DNA of 64,000 bases from Clostridiales bacterium (GTDB lineage Bacteria; Bacillota_A; Clostridia; Oscillospirales; Oscillospiraceae), in NCBI GenBank assembly GCA_004553625.1, contig SFKX01000019.1, positions 42,270 through 106,269 on the forward strand. The letters run 5' to 3'. Below the pieces are notes generated by a model. That model was not told the origin of the DNA. It saw only the letters and a program-made list of their open reading frames with translations, and did no database searches. The translations under genes and the position numbers were made by a program. Below are positions 7,676 to 16,467 of this stretch, in pieces; within the stretch, counting starts at the first letter, position 1; each line of letters begins with the position of its first letter.

Positions 7676-9142
7676 ATGCTCAGGCTTGAGCACATCAGCA
7701 AGACATATCCGGGCGTTACAGCGCTGGACGACGTATCTCTAGAATTCGAGCAGGGCGAGGTACATGCCCTGCTCGGGGAGAACGGCGCAGGCAAGTCTAC
7801 GCTCATCAAGATCATAGCAGGGGCCATAGCGCCTGATGCCGGCGGCGTCATAGACTTTGACGGAAACCGGTACGAGCGCATGACCCCGGCGCTCGCGGCG
7901 AAATGCGGCGTAGCTGTCATTTATCAGGACATAAACCTCGTCACGCCGATGACGGTGGCGGAAAACATTTTCATGGGCCGGAAGATGGGCCGGATATACA
8001 GCAAGCGCAGGCTGAACGCGCTTGCGAGAGAGCTGTTCGAGGAATACGGCTTCGACCTCGACCCGTCCATGAGGGTGCAGCGGCTCTCGCCGGCAAACCA
8101 GCAGTTGGTGGAGATAGCGCGGGCGATATCGAACAACGCAAAGATAATGATAATGGACGAGCCGACGGCGCCGCTGGCCTCCCACGAGGTAGAGCTGCTG
8201 TTTTCGATAATCCGCAAGCTCAAGGAGCGCGGCGTGACGGTCATCTACATCTCGCACCGCATGGACGAGGTGTTCCAGATAACGGAGCGTATCAGTGTTC
8301 TGCGCGACGGCAGGTTCATAAAGACGATACGCACCTCTGAGACGAACCGTCCGGAGCTGGTGAGCCTCATGGTTGGACGCGAGCTGACGGAGAGTTTTCC
8401 GTCGCGCAAGACCGAGCCGGGTGAGGTGCTGCTCGAGGCGCGCGACCTCACGGGCAACAGCGTGGAGCACGTGAGCTTCAAACTGCACCGCGGCGAGATA
8501 CTCGGCTTCGCAGGGCTGGTAGGCTCGGGCAGAAGCGAAACTATGGAGCTGGTGAGCGGAGCAAAGCGCCTTGAGAGCGGGGAGATATTCATAAAAGGAA
8601 AAAAGGCGCGCATCACCTCCCCAAACGCGGCAATACGCCACGGAATTGGACTTATTCCCGAGGACAGGAAGGAGCAGGGCGTTATCCTACACAACACGGT
8701 GATGTTCAACACCTCGCTTTCCTGCATGAAGAAGCTGACGAAGCTGGGCTTCATCTCTGGCCGAAAGAACCGCGAGACGGCGGAGAAATACCGCTCGGAC
8801 CTTTCGATAAAGGTGCCGGGGATAAAGCAGATGGTAGTGAACCTCTCGGGAGGCAATCAGCAGAAGGTGGTTCTCGCCAAGGCGCTCGCGGCAGACCCGG
8901 AGATAATCATTTTCGACGAGCCGACGAAAGGCATCGACGTCGGCGCGAAGCAGGAGATATACCAGCTCATGAATACGCTCGCGGAGGCGGGCAAGGCGAT
9001 AATAATGATCTCCTCCGACATGGAGGAGATCCTGGGCATGTCAGACAGGATAGTGGTGCTGCACGAGGGAACGGTAGCCGGGGAGCTTCACAGGGACGAG
9101 TTCTCACAGGAGCGCGTGCTGCAGCTCGCGTCCGGGATGTAA
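7676..9142 (+). CDS. CUT2-type ABC importer ATPase (RbsA-like)
   Basis: This 488-residue protein has two fused ABC domains as in RbsA/MglA. The first has Walker A GENGAGKST, signature LSPANQQLVEIARA and Walker B IMIMDEPTAPL. The second has a degenerate P-loop (GLVGSGRSE), signature LSGGNQQKVVLAKAL and Walker B IIIFDEPTKGID. An asymmetric second P-loop is normal for this family. It powers uptake with the permease that follows 12 bases downstream. Such importers take monosaccharides, nucleosides, AI-2 and some aromatic or ester compounds. Confidence 0.93.
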   Translation: MLRLEHISKTYPGVTALDDVSLEFEQGEVHALLGENGAGKSTLIKIIAGAIAPDAGGVIDFDGNRYERMTPALAAKCGVAVIYQDINLVTPMTVAENIFMGRKMGRIYSKRRLNALARELFEEYGFDLDPSMRVQRLSPANQQLVEIARAISNNAKIMIMDEPTAPLASHEVELLFSIIRKLKERGVTVIYISHRMDEVFQITERISVLRDGRFIKTIRTSETNRPELVSLMVGRELTESFPSRKTEPGEVLLEARDLTGNSVEHVSFKLHRGEILGFAGLVGSGRSETMELVSGAKRLESGEIFIKGKKARITSPNAAIRHGIGLIPEDRKEQGVILHNTVMFNTSLSCMKKLTKLGFISGRKNRETAEKYRSDLSIKVPGIKQMVVNLSGGNQQKVVLAKALAADPEIIIFDEPTKGIDVGAKQEIYQLMNTLAEAGKAIIMISSDMEEILGMSDRIVVLHEGTVAGELHRDEFSQERVLQLASGM

Positions 9143-9154
9143 GGAGGAAAAGCC

Positions 9155-10156
9155 ATGAAAGAAAAACTGAAGGGCGCCGGACGCTACATATATCAGGAGG
9201 GTACCGTCTATATCATACTTGTTGCGCTCATCGTATTCTTCTCGATATTCAATCCCAAGTTCCTGTCGTCGCGGAACCTGTATAATCTTATAACTCAAAG
9301 CACCTATATCGTCATAGCGGGCATGGGCATCTGTTTTGTCATGATAAGCGGAGGCATAGACCTCTCCGTGGGCTATCAGATGGCGGTCTGCGGCTGTGTA
9401 GCGGCCATCATCATGCTCGAGACTACGCTGCCCGTATGGGTTGTGTGGCCCGTGTGCATAGTGCTGGGGCTGCTGATGGGTACGCTTAACGGCGTGATAG
9501 CCTCGAAGCTGAAGCTGTTTCCGCTGGTCGTGACGATAGCGACGAGCGAGGTGTTCAAGGGTATAGCGTACACGATAACGTCCTCCAAGTCCTACTCCAG
9601 CATGCCGGACGCTTTCCGCGCGCTGTATAAGACGAAGCTGCTTGGCCTGCCGCTGGACGTGTACCTTGCGATAGCGGTCGTCGCGGCGACGTGGATAGTG
9701 CTGAACAAGACGCATTTTGGCCGCGACGTGCTGGCAGTGGGCGGCAACAAGGAGTGCGCGAGGCTCTCGGGCATACGCTCCGACCTCATACAGACGCTAT
9801 GCTTCACGCTGACGGGCGGTATCTTCGCCATTGCGACGCTGGACATGCTGGCGCAGCAGAACCAGACTTCTGCTACCACCGGCCCGGGTACTGAGATAAC
9901 CTGCCTGACCGCAGCCATTATAGGCGGCATCAGCATGATGGGCGGCAAGGGCAACGTAGTCGGCATGGTAGCAGGCATCTTTGTCATGCAGATGATAGCC
10001 AACGGCATGCAGCTCGCGGGCTGGGGTACGTATACGCAGTACATCGTCAAGGGCGTCATCCTTCTGCTGGCCATCAGCTTCGACGCCATAAAGAACTATC
10101 CGAAGCCGGTCGTGCGCGTACACAAGGAAAAGACCGAAACGACGAAGGTCGCCTGA
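9155..10156 (+). CDS. CUT2-type ABC importer permease (RbsC-like)
   Basis: The 333-residue polytopic protein starts with a cytosolic stretch, then a hydrophobic segment (IILVALIVFFSIFNPKFLS), the conserved MISGGIDLSVG motif of the RbsC/AraH family and roughly 8-10 membrane spans. GGNKECARLSGIRSDLIQ is the cytosolic loop that contacts the ATPase. AGGAGG precedes ATG 9155. A single permease gene implies a homodimer with the double-ATPase protein. It precedes the esterase genes by only 17 bases, so uptake and ester hydrolysis are co-expressed. Confidence 0.93.
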   Translation: MKEKLKGAGRYIYQEGTVYIILVALIVFFSIFNPKFLSSRNLYNLITQSTYIVIAGMGICFVMISGGIDLSVGYQMAVCGCVAAIIMLETTLPVWVVWPVCIVLGLLMGTLNGVIASKLKLFPLVVTIATSEVFKGIAYTITSSKSYSSMPDAFRALYKTKLLGLPLDVYLAIAVVAATWIVLNKTHFGRDVLAVGGNKECARLSGIRSDLIQTLCFTLTGGIFAIATLDMLAQQNQTSATTGPGTEITCLTAAIIGGISMMGGKGNVVGMVAGIFVMQMIANGMQLAGWGTYTQYIVKGVILLLAISFDAIKNYPKPVVRVHKEKTETTKVA

Positions 10157-10173
10157 GAAGGGAAGTGGACGCA

Positions 10174-11085
10174 GTGAACGAGAAGCATCCGCAGGGCGCG
10201 CCGCCTCCTGGCTGGACGCCGCCCATGGCGGACATCGACTGGGTAAAACGCAAATACCTCGACGTGGTCTATGCTAGCGATAGCCCGAACCAGCGACTCG
10301 ACATCTATCTGCCCGAGAAGGGAGAAGGCCCTTTCCCGACGCTCATACACGTGCACGGCGGCGGCTTTGCCTTCGGGGACAAGCGCGACGACCACATGAA
10401 CGCCTACCTCAAGGCCCTCGGCTGGGGCTGGGCGGCTGTCTCTGTTGAGTACCGCCTGAGCGGGGAGGCGATCTTCCCTGCGGCGGTGCTGGATTGCCGC
10501 GAGGCGGTGAGGTTCCTGAGGAAAAACGCCGCGAGGTACAAACTCGACCCGGATAGGTTCGCGGCCATTGGAGGCTCGGCGGGAGGGAATCTTGCGGCCA
10601 TGCTGGGCATGAACATCCCGAACGGAGCTTTCCATGGCGAGGGAGCGGCTTCGGATTACGACACGGAGCCGGGCGTTAGCGCGGCAGTGGCTCAGTTCGG
10701 GCCGATGAACTTCCGAACGATGGACGCTCAGGCACGGCGCAACGGCGTGAGCAACGCCGACCACGACGAGCCGTTCTCACCGGAGTCGCGTTACCTCGGC
10801 TGTCCCATCCCGGATGCACCGGAGGAGCTCTGCGCGGCGGCTGATCCCGCGACCTATGCGGGCGCGGCAATGTGTCCCGTCTATGTTCAGCACGGTACAC
10901 ACGACCGGCTTGTGCCATACGAACAGTCGGTTGAGTTCGTGCAGGCGCTGCGCGACGCTGGCCTGGGCGAGCGCGTGAGCTTTGACCCGATCCCCGGTGC
11001 CGACCACGAGGATAAGCTGTTCTTCACCGATGAAAACCTCGACAGGGTGCGTGCCTTCCTTGAGCGCACGATGAAGGAGGAATAA
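10174..11085 (+). CDS. alpha/beta-hydrolase esterase (HGGG type), cytosolic
   Basis: An esterase/lipase of the hormone-sensitive-lipase-like group: oxyanion motif HVHGGGFAFGD, nucleophile elbow GGSAGG, acidic residue in HGTHDRLVPY and histidine in GADHEDKLFF. No signal peptide is visible, so it probably acts inside the cell on imported esters. GTG 10174 has AAGGGA about ten bases upstream and is preferred to GTG 10165, which has none at useful spacing. Its stop TAA overlaps the ATG at 11085. Substrate unknown; the neighbouring importer and tannase suggest short-chain or aromatic esters. Confidence 0.88.
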   Translation: MNEKHPQGAPPPGWTPPMADIDWVKRKYLDVVYASDSPNQRLDIYLPEKGEGPFPTLIHVHGGGFAFGDKRDDHMNAYLKALGWGWAAVSVEYRLSGEAIFPAAVLDCREAVRFLRKNAARYKLDPDRFAAIGGSAGGNLAAMLGMNIPNGAFHGEGAASDYDTEPGVSAAVAQFGPMNFRTMDAQARRNGVSNADHDEPFSPESRYLGCPIPDAPEELCAAADPATYAGAAMCPVYVQHGTHDRLVPYEQSVEFVQALRDAGLGERVSFDPIPGADHEDKLFFTDENLDRVRAFLERTMKEE

Positions 11086-11087
11086 TG

Positions 11088-12280
11088 ATGCGGAGAAAAT
11101 ACATATCGCTCCTGTTAGCCCTTGCACTAGTTCTGAGCCTCGCCGCCTGCGGGACTGCAGAACAAGAGCCTACTCCCGAGCCGACTCCCTCTCTGCCGGC
11201 GGGCAGCTACAGCTTCTCGGAGAGCGCCATGGGCGGCGCGTTCACGGTGGAGTGGGAGCTGGAGCTGCGCGAGGACGGCACATACACCATTACCGAGCAC
11301 AATCCCTTTATGGGCGACCTTACCTACGAGGGCGAGTATGTGTGGGACGGAGAGACCATAACGACCCTGCCCTTCGAAGGCGAACCGCCCCTGGCGGAGT
11401 TCTTCGAGGCAGACAAGAGCTGTCTCTGGACACTTGACGGCGAGAGCTGTACTCCTGTAAAATACACTGAAACCGGTGAAAGTGCCGGAGAGGCCAGCGG
11501 ATTGACCGATATCAAGTATGCCTCCAACTCCGAAGCCCAGGTGCTGGACATCCACCAGCCCGAGGGCGCAGGTCCGCACCCGGTCATTGTGCTGGTGCAC
11601 GGCGGCGGCTTCGCCTTCGGCGACCAGGCCATGCCCATCATCCAGCCCGTCATCGACGCGGCCGTGAACGCGGGGTATGCCGTCGTGAGCGTAGACTACC
11701 GCAAGTCCGGCGAGGCGGCCTTCCCGGCGGCACTGGCCGATGTCAAGGCGGCTGTCAGGTTTGTGAGGGCCAGCGCCGAGGAGTACGGCTTTGACGCCGA
11801 TAATATCGCCATCTGGGGAGAGTCGGCGGGCGCATACCTCGCGCTAACCTTGAATGCTCCTCTGCTGTCAGCGCGCTCGTCAGTTTCTACGCCCCGGTCG
11901 AGTTTTTCACCATGGACGCAGAATACGCCGTGCTTGGCAGGACCGACACAAATTTCGCAACGAGCGAGTCCTTTGAGAGCAAGTTCCTCGGCTTTCCCAT
12001 AGGCGACGACGAGGCCGAGGCCTACAAGTCCTACTGGGGTACCTACAGCGACCAGCTGCCCGCGGACTTCGCGCTGAAGGCGTGGATACAAGTGGGCGAC
12101 GCCGACCAGAATGTGCCGTATACCCAGTCTGTCAACTTCGCCGAGCGCCTTGCGGAACAAATCGGAGAGGAAAACGTCAGCTTCAGTATACTGGAAGGAG
12201 CTGCGCACGAGGATGACGCATTCTATACGGACGCCAACCTGGCCGCGGTCTTGGCCTTCCTGGATGGTGTGATGAAATGA
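11088..12280 (+). pseudogene. lipoprotein alpha/beta-hydrolase esterase, frameshifted
   Basis: The N-terminus is a lipoprotein signal (lipobox SLAAC), then a ~100-residue beta-rich module resembling the binding protein's C-terminal repeat (ELREDGTYTI ... YEGEYVWDGETITT), then an esterase like its neighbour (VHGGGFAFGDQ, GESAGAYLAL). The frame breaks near 11850-11860: frame one runs to a stop at 12002 as nonsense, while the expected sequence (SAVSALVSFYAPVEFFTMDAEY, split here as SAVSALVSFY then APVEFFTMDAEY) continues one base back and ends at 12280 with the acidic residue (GDADQNVPY) and histidine (GAAHEDDAFY). A one-base loss explains it. No slippery heptamer is seen. A sequencing error cannot be excluded. 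ATG 11088 fits the AAGGAGG at 11074 better than ATG 11085. Confidence 0.75.
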
Positions 12281-13866
12281 ACAAAAGCGCTTGGAACTTC
12301 GATAAAAAGTATAACTGTTGGTGCCTTGAGGACATCCCGTACACAGAAAAAACCACGTCCCCTCGCTTCCAGCAGCTGAGCATCTTCGTACCCGCGCCAT
12401 ATATGAGCGCGCCGGGCGTAGTGGACCGCGAGGGGAAGGTCGGGAAGTATACGGCATCGACGGTGCCTGTGGTGTTCGAGAACAACTCAGCGGGCTACAT
12501 GGAGATGCCGCACACCTGGCTCGGCGGTCCGCGCTGCTATGCGGAGCAGTATCTTGAACGCGGTTTCGTTTATGTGAGCTGCGGCTGCCGGGGCCGCGAA
12601 TCGCGCGATGGGGAAGGGCAGCTATGCGGAAAATCGCCCGCGGCGCTGGTGGACCTAAAGACTGCGATACGCTTTCTGCGCCGCCATAAAGACGAACTGC
12701 CCGGCGACTGGAGCCGCATCATCTCCGCCGGCTGGAGCGCAGGCGGTGCTATGAGCACCCTGCTGGCCGTCTCGGGTGACAACCCGGTCTTTGATGAATA
12801 TTTGCGTGAGAACGGCGCGTATATGGACGAAAGCGACTCGGTGTTTGCAGCGCAGATCTATTGCCCGATAATTGACCTTCAGCACGCGGATATGGCCTAC
12901 GAATGGTTTTTCCGCGCAGACAAGATCTGCGAGGATTCGCCAGCAGGCCCTGCGGAGACGATGACGCCCTTCAAGGAGGCGCTTTCTAAGGAACTGGCGG
13001 CGAGGTATGTGGAGTATTTCAACGGCCTCGGCCTGAGGTGTCCGGAGACTGGTGAGCCGCTGAGGATAGGGAAGGACGGCAGAAGTGGCAGCGCATATGA
13101 GCTGCTGATGCGCGTGTTTGAGGACTCGGCCACGGACTTCCTGCACCGCTTGGAGGCCGGAACGCTCAAGCTTAAATGCAGCGTGGACGACTATCTGGAC
13201 GGCAATTACACCGAGTTCGCGCCTGCACCGCCCCCGCCTCTGCCTCCTGACGCGCCGGTTCTGCCAAATCTCGGCACGTTAGTGCTCCGCAACAGCCCGT
13301 TTCCGTCGTTCAAGCCGCCGATGCTGGAACTGCCGGGCCGCAACAAACGCGCGTGGCTTTCCTGGGATGGCGAGAGGGCGCATATTACGGGCTTGGACGA
13401 CTACGTTCTGCACCACCGGCGGCGCATGAAACCATGTACAGGCTTTGATAAGCTGAGCTGCGACAGCGACGAGAATCAGGAATTCGGCTCGCCCGAGCAG
13501 GACTATATGCACTTTTCTGAGGATCTCGCGAAGGCAGTGAGGGCCCTGGCGGTCGAGTGGCCGGAGGACTGCGAGGGGCTGGTCGAGCGTTTCCGGATCG
13601 ACCTCTCGGACCCTGAGCTGGACAACCGTGTGCGGCTCATTGACCCCTATACCTTCATCGGCAGCACGGGCAGCCGTCAGGCGGAGCACTACCGAATACG
13701 AGTCGGCGCGCGGGATGCAGACACAGCGACCATAATTGGTCTTACTCTGGCCCTAAGTTTGCAGGACTCCGGTCTCGACGCGGATTATGCCCTAATCTGG
13801 GACGAACCCCATTCCGAGGCAGACTACCCCGGCGAGGTCTGCGACTGGATAGAGAGCATCTATTGA
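12277..13866 (+). CDS. subtype B tannase-like esterase
   Basis: This 529-residue alpha/beta hydrolase resembles the bacterial tannase TanB of lactobacilli. Shared features are the FVPAPYM strand near the start, SCGCRGRESRDGE, the nucleophile elbow GWSAGG (Ser154), YCPIIDLQHADMAYEWFF and the late VGARDADTA and WDEPHSEADY segments holding the likely Asp and His512. TanB cleaves galloyl esters of tannins. It has no signal peptide, so it would act on imported material. Its ATG overlaps the previous stop (ATGA). It ends the importer/esterase operon. Feruloyl-type esters are an alternative substrate. Confidence 0.8.
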   Translation: MNKSAWNFDKKYNCWCLEDIPYTEKTTSPRFQQLSIFVPAPYMSAPGVVDREGKVGKYTASTVPVVFENNSAGYMEMPHTWLGGPRCYAEQYLERGFVYVSCGCRGRESRDGEGQLCGKSPAALVDLKTAIRFLRRHKDELPGDWSRIISAGWSAGGAMSTLLAVSGDNPVFDEYLRENGAYMDESDSVFAAQIYCPIIDLQHADMAYEWFFRADKICEDSPAGPAETMTPFKEALSKELAARYVEYFNGLGLRCPETGEPLRIGKDGRSGSAYELLMRVFEDSATDFLHRLEAGTLKLKCSVDDYLDGNYTEFAPAPPPPLPPDAPVLPNLGTLVLRNSPFPSFKPPMLELPGRNKRAWLSWDGERAHITGLDDYVLHHRRRMKPCTGFDKLSCDSDENQEFGSPEQDYMHFSEDLAKAVRALAVEWPEDCEGLVERFRIDLSDPELDNRVRLIDPYTFIGSTGSRQAEHYRIRVGARDADTATIIGLTLALSLQDSGLDADYALIWDEPHSEADYPGEVCDWIESIY

Positions 13867-13877
13867 GGATAATAAAA

Positions 13878-13907
13878 AACGAGCGCTGCTTTGTGGCAGC
13901 GCTCGTT
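13878..13907. terminator. terminator between tannase and cotJC
   Basis: A 12-base stem, AACGAGCGCTGC / GCAGCGCTCGTT, closes on TTTGTG. On the minus strand it is followed by TTTTTT, so it best ends the cotJ transcript; on the plus strand it ends the tannase operon with a weaker tail. Confidence 0.85.
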
Positions 13908-13935
13908 GCTTTCCTATGAGGCCGTGTTCGACAGG

Positions 13936-14532
13936 TTATTTGTCGAAGGCAGGGTTTATGGCGTAGACGTTTTTCTGGTCCAGCTTTTCCGAGGCCAGGC
14001 GCAGGGCCTCGCCAAAGCGCTGGTAGTGGATGATCTCCCGCTCGCGCAGGAAGCGTATGACATCGCTTACGTCGGGGTCATCGCAGAGGCGAAGAATGTT
14101 GTCATAGGTCACACGGGCCTTCTGCTCCGCGGCCATGTCCTCCGTGAGGTCGGCAATCACGTCGCCTTTGACCCCTATTCCGCCCGCGCTCCATGGCGTG
14201 CCGGAGGCCGCGGTGGGGTAGATACCCGCCGTGTGGTCCACAAAATATGCGTCGTATCCAGCCTTCTTAATCTGCTCCGGGGTCATGCTTCGCGTAAGCT
14301 GATGAACTATGGTGCCTATCATTTCGAGATGGCCCAGTTCCTCGGTACCTATGTCGGTCAAAAGTCCTTTGAGCTCCGGGTATGGCATCGCGTAGCGCTG
14401 GCTGAGATATCGTATCGATGCCCCCAGCTCGCCGTCCGGCCCGCCGTACTGGCTGATGATGAACTTCGCCAGGGCGGGATTGGTGTTCTTTATCCTGACG
14501 GGGTATTGCAGCTTTTTCTCATATACAAACAT
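13936..14532 (-). CDS. cotJC: spore coat protein CotJC (manganese catalase family)
   Basis: The 198-residue protein starts MFVYEKKLQYPVRI, typical of CotJC, and carries the ferritin-like dinuclear metal site ligands in LTDIGTEELGHLEM and the later REREIIHYQRF helix. CotJC belongs to the Mn-catalase family and is deposited in the spore coat by the mother cell, protecting against peroxide. It follows the cotJA/B gene by two bases. Length is normal. Its presence shows an endospore former. Confidence 0.95.
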   Translation of the reverse strand: MFVYEKKLQYPVRIKNTNPALAKFIISQYGGPDGELGASIRYLSQRYAMPYPELKGLLTDIGTEELGHLEMIGTIVHQLTRSMTPEQIKKAGYDAYFVDHTAGIYPTAASGTPWSAGGIGVKGDVIADLTEDMAAEQKARVTYDNILRLCDDPDVSDVIRFLREREIIHYQRFGEALRLASEKLDQKNVYAINPAFDK

Positions 14533-14534
14533 GT

Positions 14535-14987
14535 TCAGCCCTCCTCAGCGTTTGCATAATCCCAGGGCCAGGGGTCCTTAAGCCAGGTATAGCTCTTTGC
14601 CGAGGCCAGATCCGAGCGGCAGAGCGGTCCAAAGCGGGCTACATATTCCTTTCTGCCCTCGTCATAGAGCTTGAGGAAGGACTGGAAGGTCGCAAAGGCC
14701 TGTGCGTCATCCGCGTGTGTATCCAAATACAGTCCCAGTTCCGCCGTAACAAAGTCCAGGGCCATGAGTTCGCGCAGCTCCGTTGTGTCGGCGGGCATCT
14801 GATTCACAATGTTTTTGAAGGGCAGATCAAGCCCGGGGAAAAGCGTGCCTCTGGAGAGCGCTTCTGCGCTCTTGTAAGCCGGTTCGCTGCTCTGCTGGGG
14901 CGGGATCTGCGACAGAGCCAGCGGCGCGCATTCCGGCAGTGACCCCTGCTTATAGGTGCAGGAGCCTTGAGAATCGGTTTTTTCCAT
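14535..14987 (-). CDS. cotJB: fused CotJA-CotJB spore coat protein
   Basis: Residues ~75-150 are a normal CotJB: ALDFVTAELGLYLDTH, FQSFLKLYDEGRKEYVARFG and YTWLKDPWPWDY. In front lies a ~65-residue region with AEALSRGTLFPGLDLPFKN, which matches the CotJA pattern (CotJA is normally a separate small protein encoded just upstream of cotJB). Here both appear in one 150-residue chain. ATG 14987 has AGGAGG at seven-base spacing. Expression by a mother-cell sigma factor is expected, but no convincing promoter was seen. Confidence 0.85.
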   Translation of the reverse strand: MEKTDSQGSCTYKQGSLPECAPLALSQIPPQQSSEPAYKSAEALSRGTLFPGLDLPFKNIVNQMPADTTELRELMALDFVTAELGLYLDTHADDAQAFATFQSFLKLYDEGRKEYVARFGPLCRSDLASAKSYTWLKDPWPWDYANAEEG

Positions 14988-15070
14988 GTAAGTGCCTCCT
15001 AAGCGTCGTCGAAAGGGGTAGTGACCCTCAAGCCATGTTATGCGCAGCCGCGACAGCGTGTGCGGGTATA

Positions 15071-15098
15071 AAAAACCGCCGCCCGGATGGGCGGCGGC
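15071..15098 (-). terminator. terminator of the phosphofructokinase gene
   Basis: CCGCCGCCC-GGAT-GGGCGGCGG forms a nine-base GC stem; on the minus strand it runs into TTTTTTAT. It separates pfp from the downstream cotJ genes. Confidence 0.85.
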
Positions 15099-15117
15099 TC
15101 TTTGCCTGTGCGATCAT

Positions 15118-16359
15118 TTATTTTGCAAGGACCTTTTTGAGCCTGGCATAGCGCGGCAGAGAATTCTCCGTCGGACGCTCCGGCTCGCCCTGGATAAGGG
15201 GAAGCGCGTAGTCGATAAAGTCCTGCGTAACGCCGCAGCCGTCGGGAGTTATCCACTCGACGGGGACCTTCTTTTCGAAGTTTGCCACACTGGTCAGCGG
15301 GACGAGCTTCGGCACGCAGGTATATTTTCCGTCAACATACTCGCGCGAGAACGCGACCATCTTGCCGGTCTCGCCGCCGACGGCGGAGAGGACGGCGACT
15401 TCGCCGGCCATGAATGCCTCGCTGACGTCCGTCGCGGACGCAATGTGAGCTCCGCAGCGCTGCAGCAGTGAAAGCTCGATGCCGCGCACCTTAGCGCCTG
15501 TCTTCTCCTTGATTACGGAGGAGAGCAGGGAGGCCAGGCCGCCCAGCTGGGCGTGACCGAAGCCGTCGGTCGCGCTGGTCTTCGCCTCGGAGACAAAGCT
15601 GCCATCGGCGTAGTGAATGCCCTCGGACACGACCGCGATGCAGTTGCCCTTTTCCTTGTAGATCCTGGAGGCGTCGGAGATGAACTTGTCCATGTCGAAA
15701 TCCGTCTCAGGCAGGTAGATGAGGTCGGGGCCGCATCCGGTGAGGTTGGCCAGAGCCGCGCTCGCCGCGAGCCAGCCCGCATGACGGCCCATGATCTCCA
15801 TAACGACGATCATGCCGGTGTCGTACACGTGCGCGTCCTTATACACCTCGGCGCAGGAGGTGGCGATATACTTCGCCGCGCTGCCGAAGCCGGGGCAGTG
15901 GTCGGTGTTGTAAAGGTCGTTGTCGATGGTCTTGGGAACGCCCATGACCCTGCACTCGTAGCCAGACTTCTCCATAAAGCGGCTGATCTTGTCACAGGTA
16001 TCCATCGAGTCGTTGCCGCCGTTGTAGAAGAAGTAGCGGACGTCGTACTTCTTGAATATCTCCAGAATGCGCTTGTAGTCCGTATCGTCCTTCTCCGGGT
16101 CAGCCATTTTGTAGCGGCAAGAACCCAGCTCAGACGACGGAGTGTTCATGAGCAGGCTAAGCTCGTAAGCGTCCTCCTCACCCATGTCGTAGAGCTTGTC
16201 CTCCAGCACACCTTTGATCCCGTGCGCTGCACCGTAGACCTTTGTGATGCAGTCCGAATCCAGCGCAGTCCTGATAACGCCGTAGGCGCTGGAGTTGATA
16301 ACTGAGGTCGGTCCGCCCGACTGACCTATGATGCAGGCTCCCCTGAGTGTCTTTTCCAT
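15118..16359 (-). CDS. pfp: 6-phosphofructokinase, diphosphate-dependent type
   Basis: The 413-residue enzyme phosphorylates fructose 6-phosphate. The nucleotide-site motif is GGNDSMD, with Asp where ATP-specific enzymes have Gly, and the second site is GVPKTIDND with the Lys typical of diphosphate-dependent enzymes. Both point to PPi as phosphoryl donor, making the step reversible and energy-saving. The N-terminus has the usual IGQSGGPTSVINSS. It is transcribed divergently from fructose-bisphosphate aldolase, the next glycolytic step, from an overlapping promoter. AGGGGG lies six bases before ATG 16359. Confidence 0.9.
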   Translation of the reverse strand: MEKTLRGACIIGQSGGPTSVINSSAYGVIRTALDSDCITKVYGAAHGIKGVLEDKLYDMGEEDAYELSLLMNTPSSELGSCRYKMADPEKDDTDYKRILEIFKKYDVRYFFYNGGNDSMDTCDKISRFMEKSGYECRVMGVPKTIDNDLYNTDHCPGFGSAAKYIATSCAEVYKDAHVYDTGMIVVMEIMGRHAGWLAASAALANLTGCGPDLIYLPETDFDMDKFISDASRIYKEKGNCIAVVSEGIHYADGSFVSEAKTSATDGFGHAQLGGLASLLSSVIKEKTGAKVRGIELSLLQRCGAHIASATDVSEAFMAGEVAVLSAVGGETGKMVAFSREYVDGKYTCVPKLVPLTSVANFEKKVPVEWITPDGCGVTQDFIDYALPLIQGEPERPTENSLPRYARLKKVLAK

Positions 16360-16391
16360 GTTGTACCCCCTAAATTCTTAAAAAGGTTGTA

Positions 16392-16423
16392 TTGATTATA
16401 TCATACGTTTGAGATATAATAAA
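16392..16423. promoter_or_regulatory. superimposed divergent promoters of pfp and fba
   Basis: Plus strand for fba: TTGATT (16392-16397), 17 bases, TATAAT (16415-16420). Minus strand for pfp: TTTATT (16418-16423), 17 bases, TATAAT (16395-16400) with an extended TG. Each -35 overlaps the other's -10, so polymerase can use only one direction at a time. Confidence 0.7.
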
Positions 16424-16467
16424 TAAGCAATAGCATAAATTTACCGCAGATAAAGGAGATAATTTTT

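Noticed and set aside
11840..11912. Programmed -1 frameshift in the lipoprotein esterase
   Set aside because: No X-XXY-YYZ heptamer or downstream pseudoknot is visible; a simple indel is the better explanation.
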